From: Dehalococcoidia bacterium
GTDB lineage: Bacteria > Chloroflexota > Dehalococcoidia > Lucifugimonadales > Australimonadaceae
Assembly: GCA_022449765.1 (NCBI GenBank)
Contig: JAKUPZ010000009.1
Span: 16,367-80,366, forward strand
DNA: 64,000 nucleotides
Reading direction: 5' to 3'
In this document: one piece after another, positions 51,624 to 60,369 of the stretch
Layout of the letters: each line of letters begins with the position of its first letter
How positions within the stretch are numbered: the first letter of the stretch is position 1
Notes under the pieces: generated by a model
The model's input: only the letters and a program-made list of their open reading frames with translations
What the model was told of the DNA's origin: nothing
Database searches by the model: none
Program-made: the position numbers and the translations under genes

Positions 51624-53186
51624 ATGGCCATTCAAAAAAAATCGAAAAACCCTATTGAAGATCTAAGGCTTCGAAAAGAAGAAATAGTATCCTCTGGAGG
51701 TACTACCCGAATCGAACAGCAGCACGCTAAAGGTAAACTCACTGCCCGAGAAAGAATTTCGTTACTCCTAGACCCAGGAACATTTGAAGAATTAGATTCA
51801 TTTGTTACACATAGATCTATTGATTTTGGTACAGGTGATAAGAAATTTCCCGGCGATTCAGTAGTTACCGGCTACGGCAAGGTCAGCGGTAGAACTGTCT
51901 ACGTTTACTCACAGGATTTTACAGTTTTTGGCGGATCGCTTTCTGAAGTCACTGCCGAAAAAATTTGCAAAGTCATGGATCTAGCAATGCGTAATGGTGC
52001 TCCTATCATTGGAATTGCAGACTCCGGGGGTGCGCGAATTCAAGAAGGGGTGATTAGCCTGGCGGGCTATGGCGAAATTTTTATGCGCAATACTCTCGCC
52101 TCAGGAGTTGTCCCTCAGATATCAGCAATTTTAGGCCCTTCAGCTGGAGGAGCTGTCTATTCTCCTGCAATAACTGACTTCACACTTATGGTCCGTGGGA
52201 TATCACAAATGTTCATCACGGGTCCTGATGTTATAAAAGCTGTAACAGGAGAGGAAATTTCGCATGAAGAACTAGGAGGTGCCGATACTCACGGCTCACT
52301 CTCAGGAGTATCACATTTCACTCTCGATTCAGAAGAAGAATGCATGGAAACTATTCGCCAGCTTCTTAGTTACGTCCCTTTAAATAATTTAGACGATGCT
52401 CCATGGGGGGACCAAGATGATGACCCAGAAAGAATTGACGAAAGTCTACGTAATGTAGTTCCAGAAGAGTCCAACCGCTCCTATAACATGCTTGAAGTGA
52501 TTGAAAAAATTGTAGACCACGGTGAATTTTTTAATATCCAAGCTGATTTTGCTCCAAATATACTAATTGGCTTTGCTCGACTTAATGGTAGAAGTGTGGG
52601 CATAGTTGCTCAACAGCCGTCGTATCTTGCCGGTGTTATTGACATACATGCTTCAGTCAAAGCAGCCCGTTTTGTGCGCTTCTGCGATGCATTCAGTATT
52701 CCAATCATTACTTTTGCAGACGTACCTGGCTATATGCCCGGAAAAGACCAAGAACACCGAGGGATTATTCGACAAGGAGCAAAATTGCTTTATGCTTATG
52801 CAGAAGCAACTGTTCCTAAAATAACAATCGTAACCCGAAAGGCATACGGCGGGGCATATGTTGTCATGGGCAGTAAGCACCTGCGTACAGATATAAACCT
52901 CGCTTGGCCTTCAGCAGAGATTGCGGTTATGGGACCTGATGCTGCAGTCAATATAATCCATAGAAAAAAAATCTCTGACTCGGAAAACCCTTCAGAACTC
53001 AGAGATGAGATGATTGAAAATTACCGCAGTAATTTTGCCAACCCTTATCAAGCGGCTGAACGTGGGTTTATTGACGATGTAATTGACCCTGCAGAAACTC
53101 GCCCAAAGCTCATCAGGGCTTTGGATTCTCTGCAAAATAAGAGAGACACCATTCCTCCCAAAAAGCATGGAAATATTCCCCTCTGA
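51624..53186 (+). CDS. Acyl-CoA (propionyl-CoA type) carboxylase beta subunit
   Basis: Carboxyltransferase of 520 residues, length and sequence typical of PccB/AccD5-like subunits. It moves CO2 from carboxybiotin to acetyl- or propionyl-CoA. Segments: [19 protein letters not shown] at the N-terminus, [21 protein letters not shown] with the N-terminal crotonase oxyanion site, [21 protein letters not shown], and the C-terminal [18 protein letters not shown] and [18 protein letters not shown]. The alpha (biotin carboxylase plus BCCP) subunit is not in this window. A 59-residue protein overlaps the last base of its stop (TGATG). Confidence 0.95.
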   Translation: MAIQKKSKNPIEDLRLRKEEIVSSGGTTRIEQQHAKGKLTARERISLLLDPGTFEELDSFVTHRSIDFGTGDKKFPGDSVVTGYGKVSGRTVYVYSQDFTVFGGSLSEVTAEKICKVMDLAMRNGAPIIGIADSGGARIQEGVISLAGYGEIFMRNTLASGVVPQISAILGPSAGGAVYSPAITDFTLMVRGISQMFITGPDVIKAVTGEEISHEELGGADTHGSLSGVSHFTLDSEEECMETIRQLLSYVPLNNLDDAPWGDQDDDPERIDESLRNVVPEESNRSYNMLEVIEKIVDHGEFFNIQADFAPNILIGFARLNGRSVGIVAQQPSYLAGVIDIHASVKAARFVRFCDAFSIPIITFADVPGYMPGKDQEHRGIIRQGAKLLYAYAEATVPKITIVTRKAYGGAYVVMGSKHLRTDINLAWPSAEIAVMGPDAAVNIIHRKKISDSENPSELRDEMIENYRSNFANPYQAAERGFIDDVIDPAETRPKLIRALDSLQNKRDTIPPKKHGNIPL

Positions 53187-53365
53187 TGAAATATCTCGTC
53201 ACTCATGAAATTCTGTACCGTCTAACTGTCGATGCTCGCAATGAAAAAGAAGCCATCGATTTAGCGGAAAATGTCCCATACTTGAAGTGGGATAATGAAA
53301 TTCTCATACGAGAGGATATTGTGCCCTTGGGTGAATCCCCGATCAATCCTAATCCCGCAAGCTAA
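53186..53365 (+). CDS. 59-residue protein coupled to the carboxylase beta subunit
   Basis: Frame starting at the ATG that shares one base with the carboxylase stop (TGATG). Translation gives an initial strand (YLVTHEILYRLTVDA), a helix (NEKEAIDLAENV), a second strand (EILIREDIVPLG) and a Pro/Asn-rich tail: a compact beta-alpha-beta pattern. The ATVDARNEKEAI-like region resembles small domains where 'V.A.s.eEA...a' is repeated, but I cannot name a family. Actinobacterial acyl-CoA carboxylases have small epsilon subunits encoded next to the beta subunit; position suggests an analogous role, though the sequence does not resemble those I know. Confidence 0.6.
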   Translation: MKYLVTHEILYRLTVDARNEKEAIDLAENVPYLKWDNEILIREDIVPLGESPINPNPAS

Positions 53366-53566
53366 GTGACTCCACTCGCACATTGGGCGTAAGCTTGTTC
53401 TGCCATCAACTCAGGGCTAGAATGTCTCATACTTCTACGAAGACTTGGGATTTTGATACCCGAAACATACCAAATTATGTTGACGAAAAGTCGAATGATC
53501 TTCAAACAAATATTGGTTATCGACGATTTCAATATGTACGAAATTAACCATCCATAAGGAGAAAAT

Positions 53567-54940
53567 ATGTTGGATCTAATGCAAATCGCACGTACTGAGG
53601 CAGACGGAGGGGATTTATTTGGCCTTCTCTCAGATCTTTTTGAAACTGGAGATATTAGGCCTGACGGTTTCCCCAATGCAGTCATTTGGAAAGGTGGCAA
53701 TCATGACGGAAATGTTAATCCCGTTGCCCATTCACTTACTGACGCCTACGCGCTACTAGGAACAATCGCCGCCGTTGATATTTTGGGACTACCTTACTAT
53801 GCCGTCCCAATGTGGTCACAATACAGGCATGATATGAAATTAGAGCCTTTGAGCTGGTTCGGTAATATCCCTTGTACTTCGATCAAATGGTCAACTGCAG
53901 GCGATGCATATGTGAACGATGGGAATGGTGGCAAAGTTGTAGTTATGGGCAAGTCAGGGAATGCACCTTTACGAACCCAAGCTGGTGTTTACTGTAATGT
54001 TCGGCCTTATGGACCTACAACCGTAGTTAGATGCATGCCTAACCTCCCTTATTCCCAAGACCAAAAGAAATTTGATGTTGATAAAGAGACCGGCATTGTT
54101 CACTCTGAGATGAATACGCCCGGTGTACAAATGGCATACTCATGCCGACTGTTTCTAAAGATGGTTCATGAGACTACTAAATTCGGCAGGGTTGCGATGA
54201 AACCAACGCAGGCACAAGAAGATGGGATTCTTTCTGGGCTTCTATCATGGTTGCTTACCGACACCAAATTTACAATTGGTCGTAAATATGCGGTCGATGG
54301 GTATGAAGAACATAGGGAACGTGTTGATCGAATAATCGCATTGCTACCAGATAATTTCAAAGAAGGGATGGAAGAATGGAGTGGTCAAATTGAGCAACAC
54401 ATTTCAGATACAAATTACGGTTTATTAATCTGGGATTTAATTGACCAGCGGCCAAACATCGTATTAGCCACTGATCTTGACGGGGATCGCTTAACTGACT
54501 TACTGGCAGATATTTCTGACCCTCTACGTGCATTTGGCCAAAAGGTTCTAAGTTTTGCAGGCTCTGATAAAAAAATGGATTCGAAAATGTGGAACGAAAT
54601 GGGTTATACGACAGGGAATGGGCGAGATATGACTTCTGTAATGTACCGGATGTCCGGCCCTCCTATTCATGAACAAACGCTAGGTTCTGCAGATGCAATG
54701 TTACTGCGTCTTCTTGATGGTGATGAATCTATGGGAGGAACAAAGAGCCCTTACGATCCGCGAATTCATTTTGTTCTTATTCGAGATGCCTACCTAGATG
54801 CTAATCCTGGTAATGAAGAATTAAGGAACTGGCTTGACTCGTCCTTAGAAATTTTTGATAGGGTGTACTCAGGTACAAGGCCAGGATTCCTAGAAGGTTA
54901 CAAAGCATTAAAGGAAGCTATTACTCCCTGGGGATCCTAG
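53567..54940 (+). CDS. Unrecognised conserved-looking protein, 457 residues
   Basis: No family recognised. The product is soluble-looking, without signal peptide or membrane helix. It is rich in aromatic and Asp residues, with short motifs that look like active-site loops: [20 protein letters not shown] near residue 45, [19 protein letters not shown] near 125, a [17 protein letters not shown] stretch near 310 (two Asp spaced as in metal-binding loops), and [20 protein letters not shown] near 380. The N-terminal half alternates strands and loops; the C-terminal third is helical. It lies alone between the carboxylase and malate dehydrogenase genes; a good ribosome site (AAGGAG) precedes the ATG by seven bases. 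Confidence 0.8.
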   Translation: MLDLMQIARTEADGGDLFGLLSDLFETGDIRPDGFPNAVIWKGGNHDGNVNPVAHSLTDAYALLGTIAAVDILGLPYYAVPMWSQYRHDMKLEPLSWFGNIPCTSIKWSTAGDAYVNDGNGGKVVVMGKSGNAPLRTQAGVYCNVRPYGPTTVVRCMPNLPYSQDQKKFDVDKETGIVHSEMNTPGVQMAYSCRLFLKMVHETTKFGRVAMKPTQAQEDGILSGLLSWLLTDTKFTIGRKYAVDGYEEHRERVDRIIALLPDNFKEGMEEWSGQIEQHISDTNYGLLIWDLIDQRPNIVLATDLDGDRLTDLLADISDPLRAFGQKVLSFAGSDKKMDSKMWNEMGYTTGNGRDMTSVMYRMSGPPIHEQTLGSADAMLLRLLDGDESMGGTKSPYDPRIHFVLIRDAYLDANPGNEELRNWLDSSLEIFDRVYSGTRPGFLEGYKALKEAITPWGS

Positions 54941-54968
54941 GGCTAATTACGATTTTACGGAGAAAAAA

Positions 54969-55910
54969 ATGGGTAGGAAAAAAGTTACTGTCGTCGGAGC
55001 TGGGAATGTAGGAGCTACTACCGCTCAACGATTATTCGAGCGTGGGTATATGGATGTTGTTCTAGTAGATGTCGTTGAAGACATGCCGCAAGGAAAAGCT
55101 TTAGATATAGCAGAATCTGGTCCAGTCTTAGGAGTCGACTCAAGCATTACAGGCTCCAATGGGTATGCAGAATCTGCAGGTTCAGACGTCGTAGTGATAA
55201 CCGCTGGGATTGCACGAAAACCGGGTATGAGCAGGGATGACCTTCTCTTCACCAATATGAAGATTATTGGTTCAGTAGTCAGTGAAGTAGTAAAGCTATC
55301 GCCTGAGGCTATATTGATCATTGTTTCAAATCCTTTAGACGCAATGGTTCAACATGCATTTTCTTTGGCAGGGTTTCCAAAAAACCGAGTTGTGGGCATG
55401 GCTGGGGTCTTAGACACCGCACGCTTTCGTACATTCCTTGCACAGGAATTGAATATTTCAGTAAAAGATATTCAAGCTTATGTATTAGGTGGGCACGGCG
55501 ATCAAATGGTACCTCTTACTCAATACACCACGGTGGGGGGAGTGCCAATTGGTGATCTTTTAAGCCCAGAATCGCTCGAAAGAATAATTAAGCGAACGCA
55601 AGGTGGAGGAGGAGAGATAGTTGCCCTCTTAAAAACAGGAAGCGCCTTCTACGCACCTTCCGCGGCTGTTGCAGAGATGGTAGATGCAATACTTCTTGAC
55701 CAAAAGCGCCAACTGCCATGTGCCGCACTCCTAGAAGGAGAATACGGGATTAATGGTATCTATATGGGAGTTCCAGTTGTATTAGGTGCCAATGGCGTTG
55801 AAAAAGTAATTGAACTTGGTCTTACCTCAGAAGAGCAGTCTTTGCTAAATAATTCGGCTGAGGCGGTCCGAGAACTAGTTGATGTAATGGCCAATGCGCC
55901 TGAAAATTAA
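54969..55910 (+). CDS. mdh: Malate dehydrogenase (LDH-like family)
   Basis: NAD-dependent oxidation of malate to oxaloacetate in the citric acid cycle. 313 residues of the lactate/malate dehydrogenase fold. N-terminal [17 protein letters not shown], the Asp of VLVDVVE (NAD preference), the substrate loop [16 protein letters not shown] with the Arg that selects malate over lactate, [14 protein letters not shown], and the catalytic His in [11 protein letters not shown]. It follows the unknown 457-residue gene by 28 bases, and a possible operon with succinate dehydrogenase functions lies downstream on the other strand. Confidence 0.96.
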   Translation: MGRKKVTVVGAGNVGATTAQRLFERGYMDVVLVDVVEDMPQGKALDIAESGPVLGVDSSITGSNGYAESAGSDVVVITAGIARKPGMSRDDLLFTNMKIIGSVVSEVVKLSPEAILIIVSNPLDAMVQHAFSLAGFPKNRVVGMAGVLDTARFRTFLAQELNISVKDIQAYVLGGHGDQMVPLTQYTTVGGVPIGDLLSPESLERIIKRTQGGGGEIVALLKTGSAFYAPSAAVAEMVDAILLDQKRQLPCAALLEGEYGINGIYMGVPVVLGANGVEKVIELGLTSEEQSLLNNSAEAVRELVDVMANAPEN

Positions 55911-55948
55911 AATATAAGAATCACCGCCTGTCCCTCTAGGGAGCATTT

Positions 55949-56587
55949 ATGTCTGACCGAATCATCCCTCTTCACGTTTCTGAAGAATTCAACGAAGAGG
56001 ATTCCTTAGCATTCACTGATGTCATAGTGGTGCTATACCTTGAGGGACTTCCGTTTCATACTCATGAAACGGAAGATTATTATGAGTCAGGTCCTTTAAC
56101 AGAAGCCGTTATCGGTTCATTTGCCTTGGGCTGTGCAGTCGGAATAGATTTTCAAAAAAAAATCCCCTTAGTCTTGCAGCAAACACATCCAAATGAAATC
56201 GAATATATCATTGCCAATTGCACTTCTGCTTTAGATGAACAAATCAAGCATGCAAAAGATACGATGCAAGTTTTGGAACCTGAAGATTTTGTAGATGAGC
56301 TCCTTAAGGCGCTTGAGGACTCTGAGAATATTGACACTGAAACAGCGCAAAATGCCATTAGCATGAGCTTTGAATATGGACTCATCATGGCACATTCACA
56401 CAGATCAGCCGCCTTGGTGCTTAGAAACGCGTTTGATAGATCTCAGGCTGAAGCACTCAAAGATTTCGAAGAAGAAAACGATGATGAATTACCACCTGGG
56501 CCTGATCCTTATCAGACTCTTCAAAGCCTAGGAGCTGAGATAATGGAAGCCTACGAATCGGATATCGGCTTCAGCCAAATAGATTAA
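55949..56587 (+). CDS. Unrecognised acidic protein, 212 residues
   Basis: No family recognised. The protein is strongly acidic, without signal or membrane segment, and mainly helical after residue 90: EFNEEDSLAFTDVIVVLYLE at the start, a Cys/Gly-rich middle (GSFALGCAVGIDFQ), and a long charged helix ALKDFEEENDDELPPGP near the end. It follows mdh by 38 bases on the same strand, so a single transcript is likely. The stop shares TTAA with the convergent SdhE-like gene. It could be a regulator or stabilising protein, but the sequence gives no proof. Confidence 0.75.
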   Translation: MSDRIIPLHVSEEFNEEDSLAFTDVIVVLYLEGLPFHTHETEDYYESGPLTEAVIGSFALGCAVGIDFQKKIPLVLQQTHPNEIEYIIANCTSALDEQIKHAKDTMQVLEPEDFVDELLKALEDSENIDTETAQNAISMSFEYGLIMAHSHRSAALVLRNAFDRSQAEALKDFEEENDDELPPGPDPYQTLQSLGAEIMEAYESDIGFSQID

Positions 56588-57471
56588 GTTCGAATACTTG
56601 CTTTTTCTAGCACAGATTTTGTACTAACAATATGCTGTGACAGTCCTAATTCTTTAGAAGAATAGCCCATAGCCAACCCCACCATCTGAGGCAAGTGCAA
56701 AATAGGCATTGAAATTTTTTCTTTCATTTGTGAGGCTGCTTTTGGCTGCTGCCCGTCTAAATTAAGGTGGCATAGTGGGCATGGGGTAACCATTGCATCT
56801 GCTCCATGCTCGTGCGCACTTGTAGTATGGTTCGCCACCATTTGCATCGAATTTTTTTCATTTATCAGCATAATGGGAAACCCGCAGCATTTTGTGCGCC
56901 CTGGGAAATTTACGGGCTCTGCGCCACAAGCTTCAATAATTTGCTCTAAATAATGCTCTCTACCTGGATTTTCATTAAAACCTAAAGCCCAAGATGGTCG
57001 AAGTATGTAGCAACCATAGAAAGGAGCAACTTTCAAAGCTGGTAATGGATTGGTTACCATGCTTTTTAATTTATCTATTCCGATTTCTTCCACTATCACC
57101 CAGGCAAGATGCTTAATTACCACTCTGCCAGTGTACTCAAGGCCTTCTGGTTCAAGCTCTTTATTAATCTCGGATAAATATTCTGGATCGTCCAGGAGCC
57201 GGTAATTAGCTTGTGCCATAACTCCCTGGCATGTCGAGCAGATATTCAAAATAGTGGTCAGTCCCATTCGCTCAGCCATAGCAAAAGTCCGGGCGTTTAA
57301 CGTGTCACCAAGTTTCAATCCTTTTTCTTGGAGGACACCTGCTCCAGTACACGACGCACCAACAATTTCTTCTAGCTCTATACCTAATTTATCCGCAATA
57401 GCCATTGTCGATGTATATAGCTCAGGTGCACCACCTTTTGATACACAGCCTGGGTAGAAGGCATACTTCAT
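56584..57471 (-). CDS. Succinate dehydrogenase SdhE-like / heterodisulfide reductase B-like protein (CCG domains)
   Basis: 295 residues with cysteine-rich CCG-type domains, as in HdrB and in SdhE of archaeal-type (type E) succinate:quinone reductase. Cys-containing segments: FYPGCVSKGG, SCTGAGVLQEK, LNICSTCQGVM, the second-domain FYGCYILRP, RTKCCGFPIML and TPCPLCHLNLD. It replaces the membrane anchor subunits (SdhC/D) of classic complexes and may link the enzyme to membrane quinone by an amphipathic helix. Third gene in the order sdhA-sdhB-sdhE; it is 22 bases behind sdhB. Annotators sometimes label it 'CoB-CoM heterodisulfide reductase subunit B'. Not to be confused with the small flavinylation factor also called SdhE. 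Confidence 0.88.
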   Translation of the reverse strand: MKYAFYPGCVSKGGAPELYTSTMAIADKLGIELEEIVGASCTGAGVLQEKGLKLGDTLNARTFAMAERMGLTTILNICSTCQGVMAQANYRLLDDPEYLSEINKELEPEGLEYTGRVVIKHLAWVIVEEIGIDKLKSMVTNPLPALKVAPFYGCYILRPSWALGFNENPGREHYLEQIIEACGAEPVNFPGRTKCCGFPIMLINEKNSMQMVANHTTSAHEHGADAMVTPCPLCHLNLDGQQPKAASQMKEKISMPILHLPQMVGLAMGYSSKELGLSQHIVSTKSVLEKASIRT

Positions 57472-57493
57472 TGTAGTTCCTTATCCTCTTTTA

Positions 57494-58450
57494 TTAATCC
57501 TTAGCATTACTAATACGTTCAAAGATTCTTTTTATGTTTTTATTACCAGGCACCTTATGATGAAATGGTGCTGGCAAAGGAAATTTTCCTCTACGCAATA
57601 CGCGAAATGCCAGAGGTAGGTTTCCAACTAATTTAGGAAGGTTAAACTTTCCCCAAGAATCCACAGCGAGCATAGTTTCATCAAGCCACCCAGAGTTCGA
57701 TACCGAGTGTTCAAAAGATTTAACATGGCGTGCGCCGGGGGTATTTGTAACGCCAGACTCCATCAAAGAGTCTCTCATTTGCATGATACGATCCATTGGT
57801 GCTACACCCTTAGGGCAAACCTCGACACACATATAGCATCTAGTGCAGTCCCATACACCACCAGCTGAATTCATTTTGCCCAGTCTATGATCTGTTTTAT
57901 CGTCTCTAGGATCAGCAACAAAACGATAAGTTTTAGCTAACGCTGCAGGTCCGATAAAGCTCTTGTCAACTTCTAGAGCAGTACAATCGGAGACACAAGC
58001 ACCACACATAATGCATCCCATAGGAGTTAACAAATTTAGCATTGACTCATTTGAAGCAATAAATTCCTCTTCAGGAACAACATCAGGCTGTAAATAAGGC
58101 TCAATGTCGCGCACCTTGTCCCAAAAAAGTTTCAAATCAACAACCAAATCTTTCACAACGTTCTGGTTGCCCATTGGTTCTATTTTGACTTCACCACCAT
58201 CTTCTACCACACTGGCTAAACGGGTGTTACACGCGAGCCTAGCCTGATCGTCAACTCTCATCGCACAAGAGCCACAAATAGCAGCTCTACAAGAGCATCG
58301 GAGCGCCAAACTAGGGTCAACTTCTTCCCTAATTTTGACCAAGGTATCTAACACGGTAAAGTGATTAGGAACTTCTACTTCGTAGTCCTGAAAAGTTATC
58401 TCTGCTGATTTTTCAGGGTCGTAGCGCTGGACTTTGACCTTTGCTTGCAT
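57494..58450 (-). CDS. sdhB: Succinate dehydrogenase/fumarate reductase iron-sulfur subunit
   Basis: 318 residues, longer than the usual 240-260, with a C-terminal extension of about 65. The [2Fe-2S] site is LRCSCRAAICGSCAMRVDD; the first [4Fe-4S] site is MGCIMCGACVSDC. The third site reads DCTRCYMCVEVCPKG: where classic SdhB has C-x5-C-x3-CP around a [3Fe-4S] cluster, an additional Cys (C-x2-C-x2-C-x3-CP) is present, consistent with a [4Fe-4S] cluster as in type E enzymes. It transfers electrons from SdhA to the SdhE-like protein. It lies 33 bases downstream of sdhA and upstream of the CCG protein gene. Confidence 0.94.
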   Translation of the reverse strand: MQAKVKVQRYDPEKSAEITFQDYEVEVPNHFTVLDTLVKIREEVDPSLALRCSCRAAICGSCAMRVDDQARLACNTRLASVVEDGGEVKIEPMGNQNVVKDLVVDLKLFWDKVRDIEPYLQPDVVPEEEFIASNESMLNLLTPMGCIMCGACVSDCTALEVDKSFIGPAALAKTYRFVADPRDDKTDHRLGKMNSAGGVWDCTRCYMCVEVCPKGVAPMDRIMQMRDSLMESGVTNTPGARHVKSFEHSVSNSGWLDETMLAVDSWGKFNLPKLVGNLPLAFRVLRRGKFPLPAPFHHKVPGNKNIKRIFERISNAKD

Positions 58451-58483
58451 TGAATGTTTCCTTCTAACTAAAAATAATTAAAA

Positions 58484-60190
58484 CTAATAAACCCTTGCTT
58501 GTGGTTCCCAGCGAGTCATTGTGACAGGCAAAGTACCTACTTCAAGAGTCCCATTTACGAGTCGAGCAGTCGTATGCTTCAACCATTCTTCGTCATTTCT
58601 GTCAGGTATATCTTTACGGAAATGAGCGCCACGACTTTCTTTCCTCAATAAGCCAGATGCAGCAATAGTTTCAGCCACATCTAGCATGTAACCAAGTTCG
58701 GTATGAAATATTAAGTCGGTATTGTATATGCTACCTTTATGATGAATTGGAAGAGTTGAATAGCGTTCCTTGATTGCGCGAATTTCTGCAAGTGCTGATT
58801 GCATACCTTCTTCATTTCTAAAAACCGCTAAATGCTCGTTCATGGTCTGTCCCATTTCGAGGCGCATAGCGGCAGTCATGAGCCCATTATCTTTTCTATC
58901 GGCAACTTCTTTCATTCTTTTTTTTGCATCTTTTAAGTGCGATTCTGAGACTTTAAAATCAGAAATACTGCGTGCATATTCAGTTGCCACTTCACCTGCG
59001 CGCTTTCCAAAAACAACGGTTTCCAGAAGGGAATTAGCACCAAGCCGATTACCACCATGCACGCTAACACAAGCAGTCTCTCCGGCTGCAAAGAGGCCAG
59101 TAGGCCCTCCCCATCCTGCTGTTCCTGTAACATCCCAGGCCCTAGTGTCGACGTCGGTCTTGATCCCACCCATGATGTAATGTTGCCCCGGTCGAATAGG
59201 CACTGGCTCATTAATAACATCTACACCAGCATAATCACGTGCAACCTCATGAATGTAACCCAGTTTTGTAAGAATGGCTTCTCTCCCTAGATGGCGGATA
59301 TCAAGAAAGACACATCCGTCTACTCCTCTACCTTCTTCAATCTCTGTCGCTTCTGAGCGAGAGACCACATCTCTAGACGCCAGTTCTTTCATTTTGGGAG
59401 CATAGTGCTCCATAAAACGCTCACCTTTAGAGTTCAATAAATAGGCTCCCTCACCTCTCGCGGCCTCCGAAAGTAGGACTCCGTTTCCAGCAAGAGTTGT
59501 AGGGTGGTATTGAATCATTTCCATATCCAGCAAAGTTGCGCCTGCTCTGTATGCAAGAGCAAGTCCATCGCCTGTGCAAATAAGGGCATTCGTACTTGGC
59601 TCAAAAGCTCGCCCTACCCCTCCAGCAGCGATAATTACAGCCTTAGCAGTGATCGCACGCGTCTCTCCAGAAAGCATTTCGATCGCAATAACTCCACGAC
59701 ACTGTCCATCTTCAATGATAAGTTCAGTTACAAACCATTCTTCATATGAACTTACACCTGCTTTGATAATTTGCTCATACATAACATGGAGAATAGCTTG
59801 GCCTGTTATGTCAGCAACGAAGAATGTTCGAGCGCTACTTGCTCCGCCAAATGCACGTGTACCTAAACGACCCTCTTCATCTCGGCTGAAAATTACACCC
59901 ATATGTTCCAAAGATATGATTTCAGCAGGAGCCTCAATGCACATGTACTCAATTGCATCCTGATCGCCGAGGTAATCTGAACCTTTTACAGTATCAAACA
60001 CGTGCGAATCAACCGAATCATCAGTACCTCGTAGAGCAGCATTAATTCCACCTTGAGCAGCATTCGAATGGCTCCGAACAGGGTGTACTTTACTAATCAT
60101 CGCTACATTGGCGCCGGCACGGTGAGCAGAAATTGCTGCACGCATTCCAGCAAGGCCCGCTCCTAAAACTAGGACATCATGGTCAGCCAT
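58484..60190 (-). CDS. sdhA: Succinate dehydrogenase/fumarate reductase flavoprotein subunit
   Basis: 568 residues. N-terminal FAD site [22 protein letters not shown]; the flavin-linking His region [23 protein letters not shown]; the catalytic area [19 protein letters not shown] ([20 protein letters not shown]); and [12 protein letters not shown] with [26 protein letters not shown]. It oxidises succinate to fumarate in the citric acid cycle, or runs in reverse. First gene of a three-gene unit with sdhB and the SdhE-like protein; no sdhC/D membrane genes. The 179-base gap upstream should hold the promoter. Confidence 0.96.
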   Translation of the reverse strand: MADHDVLVLGAGLAGMRAAISAHRAGANVAMISKVHPVRSHSNAAQGGINAALRGTDDSVDSHVFDTVKGSDYLGDQDAIEYMCIEAPAEIISLEHMGVIFSRDEEGRLGTRAFGGASSARTFFVADITGQAILHVMYEQIIKAGVSSYEEWFVTELIIEDGQCRGVIAIEMLSGETRAITAKAVIIAAGGVGRAFEPSTNALICTGDGLALAYRAGATLLDMEMIQYHPTTLAGNGVLLSEAARGEGAYLLNSKGERFMEHYAPKMKELASRDVVSRSEATEIEEGRGVDGCVFLDIRHLGREAILTKLGYIHEVARDYAGVDVINEPVPIRPGQHYIMGGIKTDVDTRAWDVTGTAGWGGPTGLFAAGETACVSVHGGNRLGANSLLETVVFGKRAGEVATEYARSISDFKVSESHLKDAKKRMKEVADRKDNGLMTAAMRLEMGQTMNEHLAVFRNEEGMQSALAEIRAIKERYSTLPIHHKGSIYNTDLIFHTELGYMLDVAETIAASGLLRKESRGAHFRKDIPDRNDEEWLKHTTARLVNGTLEVGTLPVTMTRWEPQARVY

Positions 60191-60369
60191 AAACTTATAT
60201 TCACCTGATTGAAAATATGAACTTGCACCTAAAACGAATATAGCAGAGGGGGATTACTCACACAACGATTTTCTTCAAATTTAGTCGTCATGCAGGGTAA
60301 AACTCTGCCCACTATCCTTACAGTCTAACCTAACAAATTAAAAAATAATCTTATTTATTTATTAAATAT

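Noticed and set aside
53362..53700. 112-residue minus-strand frame over the start of the 457-residue gene
   Set aside because: It overlaps a well-initiated gene and has a composition typical of an antisense shadow.
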